Shown: positions 33,016 through 41,284 of the stretch, piece after piece
Layout: each line of letters opens with the position of its first letter
How positions within the stretch are numbered: the first letter of the stretch is position 1
From: Lachnospiraceae bacterium JC7
GTDB lineage: Bacteria > Bacillota > Clostridia > Lachnospirales > Lachnospiraceae
Length of the DNA: 64,000 bases
NCBI GenBank assembly: GCA_000513555.1
Contig: ALYD01000008.1
Span: 1-64,000, forward strand
Direction of reading: 5' to 3'
Notes under the pieces: generated by a model
Databases searched by the model: none
The model's input: only the letters and a program-made list of their open reading frames with translations
What the model was told of the DNA's origin: nothing
Translations under genes and position numbers: made by a program

Positions 33016-34233
33016 ATGGAAAGAAAAATCGGCAACAGTCTAATTGAGACCAGGAAGAAAAACAGGATATTAATAAAAAAACAGATCTACCATCAGGCTA
33101 TACCAACGAGAACTCAGATAGCGGAAAACCTGGGGCTTACTTTGGCGACCCTTTCTACCAGTGCAAACGAGATGATATCCCAGGGGATAATCGAGGAAAT
33201 TGTTTCAGATCAGTCACTGTCCTGTACAGGTGCCGGCCGAAAGCCAAAGATACTGAGATTCTGTTCTGACAGTGCCTGTGCCATAGGCATTGACATAGGT
33301 CCATATAAAACAAGAGCTGTGCTCATGGACATGGGCGGAAATATCATAGACAGTCTGGAAGCCGAGGCCGTACAGCATGACTATTCCAGAATGATCGAAA
33401 TGATAGAAACATCGGCAAAAAAACTCATGTCGCAAGTCACCGGAAACTTTCTCGGAGTAAGTGTCAACGTTGCGGGAATAGTAGATTCCAGCAGTGGCAC
33501 CATAGTAAAAGGCATAGTTTTTACAAACCCTGGAGAAGATGCTTCTATCCGGAAAAATCTCAAGTCTGTACTTGAAGAAAAGCTAGACTGTCCTGTCCTT
33601 ATCCAGAACAATGCAAAATCAAGAGCCTTTGGCCACGCCATAAAAAACCATATTAAGGACACTACCTTTGCATACCTTTATGTTTCACGAGGCATCGCAT
33701 GTCCTGTCATGGAACCGAATGAGATGCCTTACGGTTATTCAGCAAGTATCGGAGAGCTGGGCCGTATGGTCATGGAATGGAACAGCCCTGATGGAAAGCG
33801 TCTGATGACCTTAAACGAAGTTGCCGGTGAGCATACCATCATCAATCGATGCAGGGCAGAAATGACAGCCGGAAAGTTAGAGACATTAAAAAGACTTTGT
33901 GATACCGGTACAGAACTCAGCATCGATCTCATCATGAAGCTTGATGCCGATGGGGACACAGAAATACGACGTCTCTTTGAAAGCTCCTGTGAATATCTCG
34001 GCATAGCTCTTTCAAATATCAGCTGCATGATAAATCCTGAAATGATAGTCATCGATGGATACATGTTCAGTAATCCACTGAACAGAGAGACTCTTAGATC
34101 TGTATATTCCGAAAAATGTGAAGCTGTGGAATGTTCTTCCGCAAGCCTTTTCTTCATCGATTATGACAGTTTTGCCGGTGCAAAAAGTGCAGCCTACTGT
34201 GCGTTGGACAAGCTGTTTCTGAGTGTTGAATAA
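33016..34233 (+). CDS. ROK-family transcriptional regulator without the usual zinc motif
   Basis: A 405-residue NagC/XylR-type protein. An N-terminal winged helix (about 1-75; TRTQIAENLGLTLATLSTSA) is joined to a sugar-kinase-like domain starting GIDIGPYKTRAVLMDMGG. The spot where ROK proteins carry GHxx and a CxCGxxGC zinc cluster reads SIGELGRMVMEWN with no cysteines, so zinc binding and kinase activity are probably lost. It likely represses the divergent symporter-sulfatase operon, and perhaps the NagZ-like operon, until a sugar binds. ATG 33016 lacks a strong ribosome site. A terminator follows. Confidence 0.88.
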   Translation: MERKIGNSLIETRKKNRILIKKQIYHQAIPTRTQIAENLGLTLATLSTSANEMISQGIIEEIVSDQSLSCTGAGRKPKILRFCSDSACAIGIDIGPYKTRAVLMDMGGNIIDSLEAEAVQHDYSRMIEMIETSAKKLMSQVTGNFLGVSVNVAGIVDSSSGTIVKGIVFTNPGEDASIRKNLKSVLEEKLDCPVLIQNNAKSRAFGHAIKNHIKDTTFAYLYVSRGIACPVMEPNEMPYGYSASIGELGRMVMEWNSPDGKRLMTLNEVAGEHTIINRCRAEMTAGKLETLKRLCDTGTELSIDLIMKLDADGDTEIRRLFESSCEYLGIALSNISCMINPEMIVIDGYMFSNPLNRETLRSVYSEKCEAVECSSASLFFIDYDSFAGAKSAAYCALDKLFLSVE

Positions 34234-34270
34234 AAAAGCGTAGCAGTCAAAAACTGCTACGCTTTAAAAA
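34232..34270. terminator. Bidirectional terminator between ROK and TauE genes
   Basis: GCGTAGCAGT / ACTGCTACGC, perfect 10-bp arms with a 5-base loop and A/T runs on both sides. It stands between converging genes. Confidence 0.85.
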
Positions 34271-34321
34271 ATCCAACTTTTGTATGTCACTTCAGACTAT
34301 TAAATGTATACGCTCATTTTT

Positions 34322-35119
34322 TCAGATCATGCCAGAATATCTCAGACTGTTAAAAATGCTTATACCGATGATCAGCACCATGAGACCTGCGAAAAGCTTC
34401 TCTACAGTTTCATTGTTGATCTTTTTATTCACCTTTCTTCCCAGCATTCCGCCCAGGACACCGCCTGCCACCATGAGTCCAAGGGACAGTGGACTAAAGA
34501 CAGGAACCGTTCCGGTAAAGATCGTGAACAGAAAGCTGGTTATCTGGCTGAACAGAATTATATACAGACTGTTTGCAGCAGCCTGCTTTGTAGCCATGCT
34601 GAAAAAGAAATAAAGTATCACAAGATTTATGGGACCGCCACCTATTCCCAGGAAACTTGACATGATACCGAGAGTGAGTCCCACTATAACACTGATGGCA
34701 GCATTATCTATCCTGTAGGTTTTTATCTTTGATTTATTGAGAGTATAGACAAGGGTCATTATGGTCATGATGGCAAGACATACGGACTGTACTGTTCCTA
34801 CGCCATCAGGGTTTCCCGAGGATTTTTTTACGACATCGAAAAGCAGCTTTCCTGCGATACCTCCTATGGCGGCACCCAGCGCAAGGGGAGTTACAGATTT
34901 CAGCTCAACAGTCTTTTCACCGGCTGCCATGGACTTCCCCACGGAATAAAGTGACATGGCAAGTACTGTACATCCCGACATGAAACTGATCGTAGAGACA
35001 CTGTCACTGCTGAACATGTCAAGTACCGGCTTGATGATGACACCTCCGCCTATTCCGCATATGGCACCTACTGTTGATGCAAACAAACTTATAGCAAAAA
35101 AGAACAATTTTTCCACCAT
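34322..35119 (-). CDS. TauE/SafE-family anion exporter (sulfite/sulfonate type)
   Basis: A 265-residue membrane protein with about eight hydrophobic segments and the two family repeats: GAICGIGGGVIIKPVLD in the first half and SSFLGIGGGPINLVILY in the second. Family members export sulfite, sulfoacetate or related anions, or move other organic anions. Its place among seven sulfatase genes suggests it removes sulfur oxyanions released from glycans; that is inference. ATG 35119 follows GGAGGAG. The longer frame to 35152 lacks a proper ribosome site. Confidence 0.85.
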   Translation of the reverse strand: MVEKLFFFAISLFASTVGAICGIGGGVIIKPVLDMFSSDSVSTISFMSGCTVLAMSLYSVGKSMAAGEKTVELKSVTPLALGAAIGGIAGKLLFDVVKKSSGNPDGVGTVQSVCLAIMTIMTLVYTLNKSKIKTYRIDNAAISVIVGLTLGIMSSFLGIGGGPINLVILYFFFSMATKQAAANSLYIILFSQITSFLFTIFTGTVPVFSPLSLGLMVAGGVLGGMLGRKVNKKINNETVEKLFAGLMVLIIGISIFNSLRYSGMI

Positions 35120-35245
35120 TTCATAATCTCCTCCCATTTCATACTTCTTCAAGTGTATAGCTCTTAAAAACGCTCTTGTCCACCCTTATTTGTCATCAAC
35201 GTAAAAACAGAAACATTGATCACGGATATAAAACATGCAGAATGA

Positions 35246-35893
35246 TCACGCAGAAAGCGCCGGAATATCCAGTAAATCAGAGAATCCTTTAAGATTGTAA
35301 TCACCGGCTTTTGCCTTTGATGCATCTCCGAGACATGCGACCTTCATACCACCGGCATGTCCTGCCTTTGCACCGGATACCGCGTCTTCCACAACCAGAC
35401 ACTCTTCCGGCGGAATGGAAAGCATTTCAGAAGCTTTTAAGAATACCTCCGGATCGGGCTTTGATCTCCTGATGTTATTTCCGTCTGAAACGGCATCAAA
35501 GAAATCTGACAGTCCGATCTGATTTAAGATAAACGGCGTGTTTTTGGAACTGGAACCTATGGCAAGCTTATAACCTCTCCGGTGAAGTTCCAAAAGACTG
35601 CTTTTCACTTCCTCGCTAAGATCTTTGGATGACATATTTTCCAGATATTTTCGATAGAGCTCATTCTTCTTTTCTGCCAGAGAACTCTTTTCATCAGCAC
35701 TGAGTTCACCATCATACCGCTCAAGGATTATATCGAGGCTTTCCATCCTTGAAACACCTCTTAACCGGTTATTGATCTTTCTGTCAAAATACACTCCAAG
35801 CTCATCCGCCATAGCCTTCCATGCCTGATAGTGGTATTCATCCGTGAAACAGATGACTCCATCAAGATCAAATATTATTGCTTTGAAATCCAT
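35246..35893 (-). CDS. pgmB: Beta-phosphoglucomutase-like HAD enzyme
   Basis: A 215-residue HAD phosphatase/mutase. The nucleophile motif is FDLDGVICFTD (Asp9, Asp11). RGVSRMESLDIIL is the substrate motif of beta-phosphoglucomutases, followed by IGSSSKN, KPDPEVFL and VVEDAVSGAKAG. It would turn beta-glucose-1-phosphate (or a similar sugar phosphate) into the 6-phosphate. ATG 35893 follows CAGGAGGT. It lies 25 bases downstream of the NagZ-like GH3 gene and is probably cotranscribed, feeding cleaved sugars to glycolysis. A phosphorylase is not seen, so a general sugar phosphatase role is possible. Confidence 0.85.
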   Translation of the reverse strand: MDFKAIIFDLDGVICFTDEYHYQAWKAMADELGVYFDRKINNRLRGVSRMESLDIILERYDGELSADEKSSLAEKKNELYRKYLENMSSKDLSEEVKSSLLELHRRGYKLAIGSSSKNTPFILNQIGLSDFFDAVSDGNNIRRSKPDPEVFLKASEMLSIPPEECLVVEDAVSGAKAGHAGGMKVACLGDASKAKAGDYNLKGFSDLLDIPALSA

Positions 35894-35918
35894 ACTTTAC
35901 CTCCTGATACCTGCATCT

Positions 35919-37616
35919 TTATAAATGCGTATCCCATTTTCCGCAGAAAGGATCGACGGGATTTATGCCCTTGAAGCTGCTTCTGCCAAGGAGCTTATCT
36001 ATGAGTGCATCAAGCACACGCTCATTTCCGGAGTAGCAGTTTATGAAAGTACGTACCCTCGGAAAATCCAGAAGATGATATGGATTTTCAAGTGAAACGA
36101 ACACAGTCGGGATATCATTCATATAGTGACCGCAGTCTGCACCCATGGGCTGCTTCCACTCGATTCTCACAACGGTCTGATTACTCTTGGTGGAAAGGTT
36201 CGCAACATAAAGGATAAGATCATAATTGTCCACTATCTCCTTATATTTTATGGTGAAGCCTTCTCCATAGGGCTGAGGTACAAAGTTATCGACTTTTTTG
36301 AAACCTTCTTTGAGAAGTCTTTGTCTTATGGCTTCACAGGCAGCATTGACTTTATAGGCGCCTTCTCCACCTGCAGGTGGCTCAACAGGATAGAAAAGAA
36401 TACGGGGATAACGTTCCGGAGTTATAGGTAAAACGCCCTTTTCTTCTTTTACCAGTGTTATGGCCTTGTCCGCACACTCTCCGGACCATTCCATATGCCT
36501 GTCACATCCAACTATCTTAAGTGCCTTCTCTTCATCAACCTCAGAAACACCTTTATGAAGTCCCAGAGCCGCCTTTACAGCAAGCACTCGGGTAACAGCC
36601 TCATCCAGACGCTCGGGAGTTATGATTCCGCTTTCGATTCCGTCAAGCATAGCCTGAAAATCCTCTTCAAGATTTCTTGCAAAAAGGAACATATCCGCTC
36701 CTGCAGCAATGCTCATGGGCACAGCCTTGAGACGCCCCATAGCGGTAGTGTATCCGGCCATGGTGGTGGCATCCGTCACTATAAGTCCGTTAAAACCAAG
36801 CTCATCTCTGAGCAGGCCCTTCATGAGTTCAGGAGAAAGACTTCCCGGCATGATATCCTTATCTTCGATGCCCGGATTAAGACGGCGTGTCCATGCCGGC
36901 TGCATGATGTGTCCCACCATACAGGTAAGAGCCCCTGCGTCGATTCCCGCCTTGTAGGCCCTGCCATAGGTATTCATCCACGTATCGCAGTCCATATCAT
37001 TGATGGATGTCACGAGATGCTGGTCACGCTCATCCTGACCATCCCCCGGGAAATGCTTGATGGATGCCGCCAGCCCCAGCTCCTGGACTGTTTTCGTATA
37101 TGCTTCACCAAAGATACGGACTCTCTCTGGATCACTTCCGAAGGTACGCGTGTTGGTGATAGGATTTCTGAAATTGGTGTCAATGTCTATGATTGGAGCA
37201 AATGCCCAGTTGGCTCCCACAGCTTTTCCCTCAAGTGCACAGACTCTGGCCATCTTCTTTACCATCTCAACATCATCTGTGGCAGCAATTTCCATAGGTG
37301 AACCTACCAGAGTTCCCTCACTGACTATTCCGTTTCCTCCCTTTTCAAGGTTTGCAGCTATAAGAGCCGGAACCTTCAGGCTTTTCTGCAACATATTGGT
37401 AAATTCCACAGCCCTCTTTGTGGGAACAACACGGTACATGCATCCACCCGGCTCCAGTATGCCCTTTACATATTCAAGCTCCTCCGGCTTTGCCTCCTTA
37501 AACAGAACGCAAAACAACTGCCCTGCTTTCTCTCTTACAGACATTGAATCCCGGGTCTTCTCCACCCACTCTATAGCTTCATCATCCAGATAAAACGGAT
37601 TTGCACGTAAATCCAT
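35919..37616 (-). CDS. NagZ-like GH3 beta-N-acetylhexosaminidase
   Basis: A 565-residue GH3 enzyme in the normal domain order. KHFPGDGQDERDQH carries the flexible-loop His/Asp pair that marks NagZ-type enzymes, in place of a distant Glu acid/base. The nucleophile Asp is in GLIVTDATTMAGY. The C-terminal domain (about 385-565) is of the kind found in two-domain Firmicute NagZ proteins. No signal peptide is visible. It would release N-acetylglucosamine-like residues, or, as a phosphorylase-like variant, transfer them. ATG 37616 follows GAGGAG. An operator-like repeat (37637-37658) lies just upstream. Confidence 0.88.
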   Translation of the reverse strand: MDLRANPFYLDDEAIEWVEKTRDSMSVREKAGQLFCVLFKEAKPEELEYVKGILEPGGCMYRVVPTKRAVEFTNMLQKSLKVPALIAANLEKGGNGIVSEGTLVGSPMEIAATDDVEMVKKMARVCALEGKAVGANWAFAPIIDIDTNFRNPITNTRTFGSDPERVRIFGEAYTKTVQELGLAASIKHFPGDGQDERDQHLVTSINDMDCDTWMNTYGRAYKAGIDAGALTCMVGHIMQPAWTRRLNPGIEDKDIMPGSLSPELMKGLLRDELGFNGLIVTDATTMAGYTTAMGRLKAVPMSIAAGADMFLFARNLEEDFQAMLDGIESGIITPERLDEAVTRVLAVKAALGLHKGVSEVDEEKALKIVGCDRHMEWSGECADKAITLVKEEKGVLPITPERYPRILFYPVEPPAGGEGAYKVNAACEAIRQRLLKEGFKKVDNFVPQPYGEGFTIKYKEIVDNYDLILYVANLSTKSNQTVVRIEWKQPMGADCGHYMNDIPTVFVSLENPYHLLDFPRVRTFINCYSGNERVLDALIDKLLGRSSFKGINPVDPFCGKWDTHL

Positions 37617-37636
37617 AAGTATTCTCCTCTTGTATA

Positions 37637-37658
37637 TTATTAAAACTTTTAACAAATT
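37637..37658. promoter_or_regulatory. ROK-type operator candidate 3
   Basis: ATTATTAAAACTTTTAACAA, 20 bases before the NagZ-like gene start. It is almost the reverse complement of the site at 32597-32621 and close to the one at 32663-32680. Links the NagZ-like gene with the ROK/symporter region. Confidence 0.5.
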
Positions 37659-37679
37659 GTCTAAGCATAAGCTGCATGC

Positions 37680-39305
37680 CTATGCTTCCTTTACCTTTCT
37701 TTTTTCCGATAGCTCACGGCAAAACAGCTGAAGTTTTCCGTGGCTGATTCCTTCCTTTATTTTTTCACGAACCAGAGTTTCGTCCTCCGGAGCCACCATC
37801 TGACGCACCTTGGCCCACATCATCTCAGGCGTAAAGCGCAGGTCGTAGTCAAATGGTACTATGTCATCCGTAGCCTGAAGCCACTTGAGCATATCAAGGC
37901 GCATCTTCGTAATGACTTCGAAAAATTCCGGGTCATCTATTCTGTTTTTCGTCTCCCCGGGATCCTCTCTAAGATCGTAGAACTCATCATTTCCGAGACT
38001 TCTGCTTACATACTTGAAGCGTTCCGAACGCATCATGATGCCTTTTGAATGTGCCATATCGTCAGTCTGTGCCATCATCTTCGGCCAGTATGGCAATGTC
38101 TCCGGCGGGCCGTTCTTTCCTGAAGCATGGAATTCATCACAGTGATACTCTCCCGGCATCCTGCCCCCTTCACAGAAGACGTATTTCCTTGCGGGGAGTT
38201 CCGGGTTTTCAAGCTGGGGACGAAGACTTCTTCCAAAGTGGGTATGTGACGGAGTCACTCCGGCAAGATCCATGGCAGTGGCATAAAAATCCACAAGCTC
38301 CACAAGAGATGGAGAAATACCGGGTCTGCAGGATACTCCCTTCGGAGGTTTTATAAGAAACGGAACTCTGGTGAGGCAGTCTTCAAAGCTGTTCTGGGCT
38401 TTCTCTGAGAGACCGTAATCTCCTGTAAAATCTCCATGATCACTGAGAACAAAAATCGCACAGTCATCATATATGCCCTCATCCTTCAGAGCTTTAACAA
38501 GTCGCCCGAACTGAGCGTCTATCTTCATGCACATTCCGAGATAGACCGCACGAAGCTCATCCCAGTCAGACTCTGTGTAATCCTCCATTCCCTGATACTT
38601 TCTTATCTCCGAAAGTATCTTCGCCTTGCCCTCACAATCCCCGGGGCGTATACGTTCTGCAAGTTTTTCCCTCTGTATGGCAGAGAAATAGGGCTCCTCC
38701 ACACCATATGGTGTATGAGGATACATTAGTCCGAGAAAGAGGCACATGGGTCTGTCATCCACAGGATTTCTGAGTCTCTCTATGGCTGCATCCACCACTT
38801 CGTCATCCGAAGTATAGTTACGTCCCTTTTCATCAAGTCCAAGCTCACCTTCGAAATGTGAATAGTAGTCCTTATTCCCGGGACATCCGCGCACTGATGC
38901 ATTCTTTGGTCCCGGTGCTTTCCTGCACTGACCACTGTAAAAGATCTCGTCAGCATTGGATTCTGTCCATCCCGGAATCTGCCCTGCTGTAAGGTCGTTT
39001 CTGTCATTCATCCAGACATAATAACCGCTTCTCCTTAGTTCACTGAACAGTGAATCCTCTCCCGGACGAAGCAGATGTGACATGGTTCTGTGGCCTTTCA
39101 CATGGGGATACAATCCTGTAAAAAAGCTGCAGCGGGATGGAACACACACTGGGTTCTGACAGAATGCTTTGGAAAAGGATACGGCATCCTCTCTTGCGAA
39201 TGCATCCAGATTCGGTGTTACTGCAGCCGGGTTACCGAGATGTGCCAATGAATCTGCTCGCATCTCGTCAGGATTAAAGATGATAATATGCGGTCTTTTA
39301 TTCAT
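37680..39305 (-). CDS. S1 sulfatase 2 (Cys-type, CVPSR)
   Basis: A 541-residue sulfatase with Cys54 in NPVCVPSRCSF. The metal motif is NPDEMRADSL at the start and FVLSDHGDFTGDYGL near the middle. TMSHLLRPGED and YPHTPYG are shared with sulfatase 7 (54644-56245), its close paralogue; they align along the full length with few gaps. No signal peptide. ATG 39305 follows GGAGA. It is downstream of sulfatase 3 with a 221-base gap that contains a LacI-type operator. Substrate unknown. Confidence 0.93.
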   Translation of the reverse strand: MNKRPHIIIFNPDEMRADSLAHLGNPAAVTPNLDAFAREDAVSFSKAFCQNPVCVPSRCSFFTGLYPHVKGHRTMSHLLRPGEDSLFSELRRSGYYVWMNDRNDLTAGQIPGWTESNADEIFYSGQCRKAPGPKNASVRGCPGNKDYYSHFEGELGLDEKGRNYTSDDEVVDAAIERLRNPVDDRPMCLFLGLMYPHTPYGVEEPYFSAIQREKLAERIRPGDCEGKAKILSEIRKYQGMEDYTESDWDELRAVYLGMCMKIDAQFGRLVKALKDEGIYDDCAIFVLSDHGDFTGDYGLSEKAQNSFEDCLTRVPFLIKPPKGVSCRPGISPSLVELVDFYATAMDLAGVTPSHTHFGRSLRPQLENPELPARKYVFCEGGRMPGEYHCDEFHASGKNGPPETLPYWPKMMAQTDDMAHSKGIMMRSERFKYVSRSLGNDEFYDLREDPGETKNRIDDPEFFEVITKMRLDMLKWLQATDDIVPFDYDLRFTPEMMWAKVRQMVAPEDETLVREKIKEGISHGKLQLFCRELSEKRKVKEA

Positions 39306-39460
39306 ATATTCTCCATTCTGCTGACTTTCCGTGACAGCAAGGCTTTTGTTCCAAAAGATTTACTTAAGCATCCATCATACGCGAAGTAGAATGCTTCATG
39401 ATGATCCGCACTGTATAGCAGAATTTCACATGATTTTCCATCATATAACTGAAATAATTC

Positions 39461-39484
39461 CACATGAAACAAAATGTAACAGAG
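39461..39484. promoter_or_regulatory. LacI-type operator candidate A
   Basis: ATGAAACAAAATGTAACAG, upstream of sulfatase 2. It is the reverse complement of CTGTTACATTTTGTTTCA found at 41031, and of the version at 41248 beside the lacI-type gene. Confidence 0.6.
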
Positions 39485-39526
39485 TGCTAGATAATGCTTT
39501 TTTCTTGCGCTATACTCTACATGGCG

Positions 39527-40999
39527 TTATTTCTCAGTGAGAGCTTCGTTTTTTATGCATATTTCCGGATAATTTCGTGCTGTAAGCGGTGTATTTTCCC
39601 ATCGCTCCACGTCATGTTCACCGGAAAGAGCATTTTCATAAGAACGCATAAGAGAACTTCTGTAAGTATGCATTTTCTGAAGTGCCACAGACTGTTCAGG
39701 CATGGCGATCTTTTTTGAAGCTTCACGAAGTTCCTTAAGGACTTCAGGAAGCTCCTTTGCAAGATTACGACGTTCTTCCGGATCTTCTGCAATGTTGAAT
39801 AAAAGCTCACAATCCGGATCATCGAAAAAGCTCATGTACTTATAGTCGCCTCTTCGAAGCATGAAACAGTAACTGTCTGCAGGGTCTTTCATACTGGTAC
39901 GTTCGAGAAACTCGCCATAGACTTCATGCTTTGTTACATCATTCCCCTGAAGTGCAGATGCAAGGCTTACGCCATCAACATCTATCATTTCGTGGGCACC
40001 GACATGCTGAAGTATCGTAGGACCTATATCCATGATACTCACAGGTGTATTACATACCCTTCCGCTCTCAACTCCGTCACCGGCAAAGATAAGCGGAATC
40101 TTGGTGGATTTTTCATAGAAAGTGGATTTGGCGAACATGCTGCGGTCTCCGCACTGATCGCCGTGATCCGATGTATAGATAAAGAGGCGTCCATTCCCTC
40201 TCCTGTCGCAGAAAGAATCAAATGCCTTGCGAACCTGTCCGAGTTTTTCATCAGTCTGTTCCACCATTGCGGAATATGCTGCTCTGATTGAAATGGCAAG
40301 TTTTTCAGATACAGGCTGAACATGACGCGCAAGTACAGGTGTGGGACATGGATCATGGAAGGATTCCGGAAGAGTAACTCTTTTAAGATACTTGAGATAC
40401 AGTTCTTTATCTCCTACATAAGGAAAATGAGGTCCGTAAAGACCTACCATGATGAACTGAGGCTTTTCATGATCTTCGGAAAGATATCTGATGGCAGAAT
40501 CAACCACATACCGGTCATAGTACTCAACCGTAGATTCTCCACCTCCGACTACAGCGGTACAGAAAGGCTCACCAAAAGAACGTGTCAGAACGCCACGATC
40601 TTCCTTCAACTTATGACGAGGTGCATTCCAGCTTGTGGGTGTCAGCTCATGAGCTATTCTTTTTGTAAAGCCGTGTCTCTGGTCATTGCCCAGGAAGTGC
40701 ATCCTACCGCACAGTACCGTCTCATAGCCCTGTTCCACAAGGTAATGAAGAAATGTGGGAGTCAGATCCGGTAATGCATCATCAAGTGTGAATATTCCTG
40801 TCTTTGCAGGGCGAAGACTGCTTAGCATGGATAATCTGGCAGGTACACATAAAGGACAGTTGGAGTAGGCTTCGGAAAATCTTATTCCGTCTCTGCACAG
40901 CGAGTCCATTTCCGGTGTATCAACATTATTGCCGCCGAAACCGGAAAAATAAGGTGTATGTTGATCGGACATAAAAAATAAAATATCAGGCTGACTCAC
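39527..40999 (-). CDS. S1 sulfatase 3 (Cys-type, CVPAR variant)
   Basis: A 490-residue sulfatase with the activated Cys51 in CPLCVPARLSM; the position after Pro is Ala instead of the usual Ser, still within the C-x-P-x-R rule. FFMSDQHTP holds the first metal ligands, and YTSDHGDQCGDR the second. LCGRMHFLGNDQRHGFTKR and GGGESTVEYYDR are shared with sulfatase 6 (53173-54627), its paralogue. Start is GTG 40999, preceded by AGGAGG. No signal peptide. Divergent from the lacI-type gene and with an operator-like repeat upstream. Confidence 0.92.
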   Translation of the reverse strand: MSQPDILFFMSDQHTPYFSGFGGNNVDTPEMDSLCRDGIRFSEAYSNCPLCVPARLSMLSSLRPAKTGIFTLDDALPDLTPTFLHYLVEQGYETVLCGRMHFLGNDQRHGFTKRIAHELTPTSWNAPRHKLKEDRGVLTRSFGEPFCTAVVGGGESTVEYYDRYVVDSAIRYLSEDHEKPQFIMVGLYGPHFPYVGDKELYLKYLKRVTLPESFHDPCPTPVLARHVQPVSEKLAISIRAAYSAMVEQTDEKLGQVRKAFDSFCDRRGNGRLFIYTSDHGDQCGDRSMFAKSTFYEKSTKIPLIFAGDGVESGRVCNTPVSIMDIGPTILQHVGAHEMIDVDGVSLASALQGNDVTKHEVYGEFLERTSMKDPADSYCFMLRRGDYKYMSFFDDPDCELLFNIAEDPEERRNLAKELPEVLKELREASKKIAMPEQSVALQKMHTYRSSLMRSYENALSGEHDVERWENTPLTARNYPEICIKNEALTEK

Positions 41000-41030
41000 T
41001 GTTATTCCTCCTATTTTTCAAAACATCATT

Positions 41031-41056
41031 CTGTTACATTTTGTTTCACGAAAGCG
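41031..41056. promoter_or_regulatory. LacI-type operator candidate B
   Basis: CTGTTACATTTTGTTTCACG followed by AAAGCG. It lies 32 bases upstream of sulfatase 3 and repeats the sequence at 41248-41273 apart from one missing T and one changed base. Confidence 0.65.
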
Positions 41057-41228
41057 CAAAAAAATATTCTCAACAGCGCTTTGCGAATAAGACTATACAG
41101 TACACCAAAGGAAGAATCAAGCCTGTTTTTGACATATTAATTATTAATAACCAAATAACCAGAAGGATATTCAGCTATTTGCACAAAATTTCGGCATATT
41201 ATTTGTGTGACATTCCGTTTCGCATTCG

Positions 41229-41257
41229 TTGACATTTTGTTGCGTGGCTGTTACATT
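41229..41257 (+). promoter_or_regulatory. Promoter of the lacI-type gene
   Basis: A consensus TTGACA (41229-41234) is followed after 17 bases by TACATT (41252-41257). The -10 element lies within operator C, which would make the gene autoregulated. Confidence 0.5.
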
Positions 41258-41273
41258 TGTTTCACAGAAAGCG
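41248..41273. promoter_or_regulatory. LacI-type operator candidate C
   Basis: CTGTTACATTTGTTTCACAG followed by AAAGCG, directly before the lacI-type gene and overlapping its promoter. Confidence 0.65.
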
Positions 41274-41284
41274 GTTAAGACATC

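Noticed and set aside
36495-37301. Long plus-strand frame opposite the NagZ-like gene
   Set aside because: It is the antisense shadow of a clearly coding GH3 gene; composition is Ser/His-rich and unlike a real protein.
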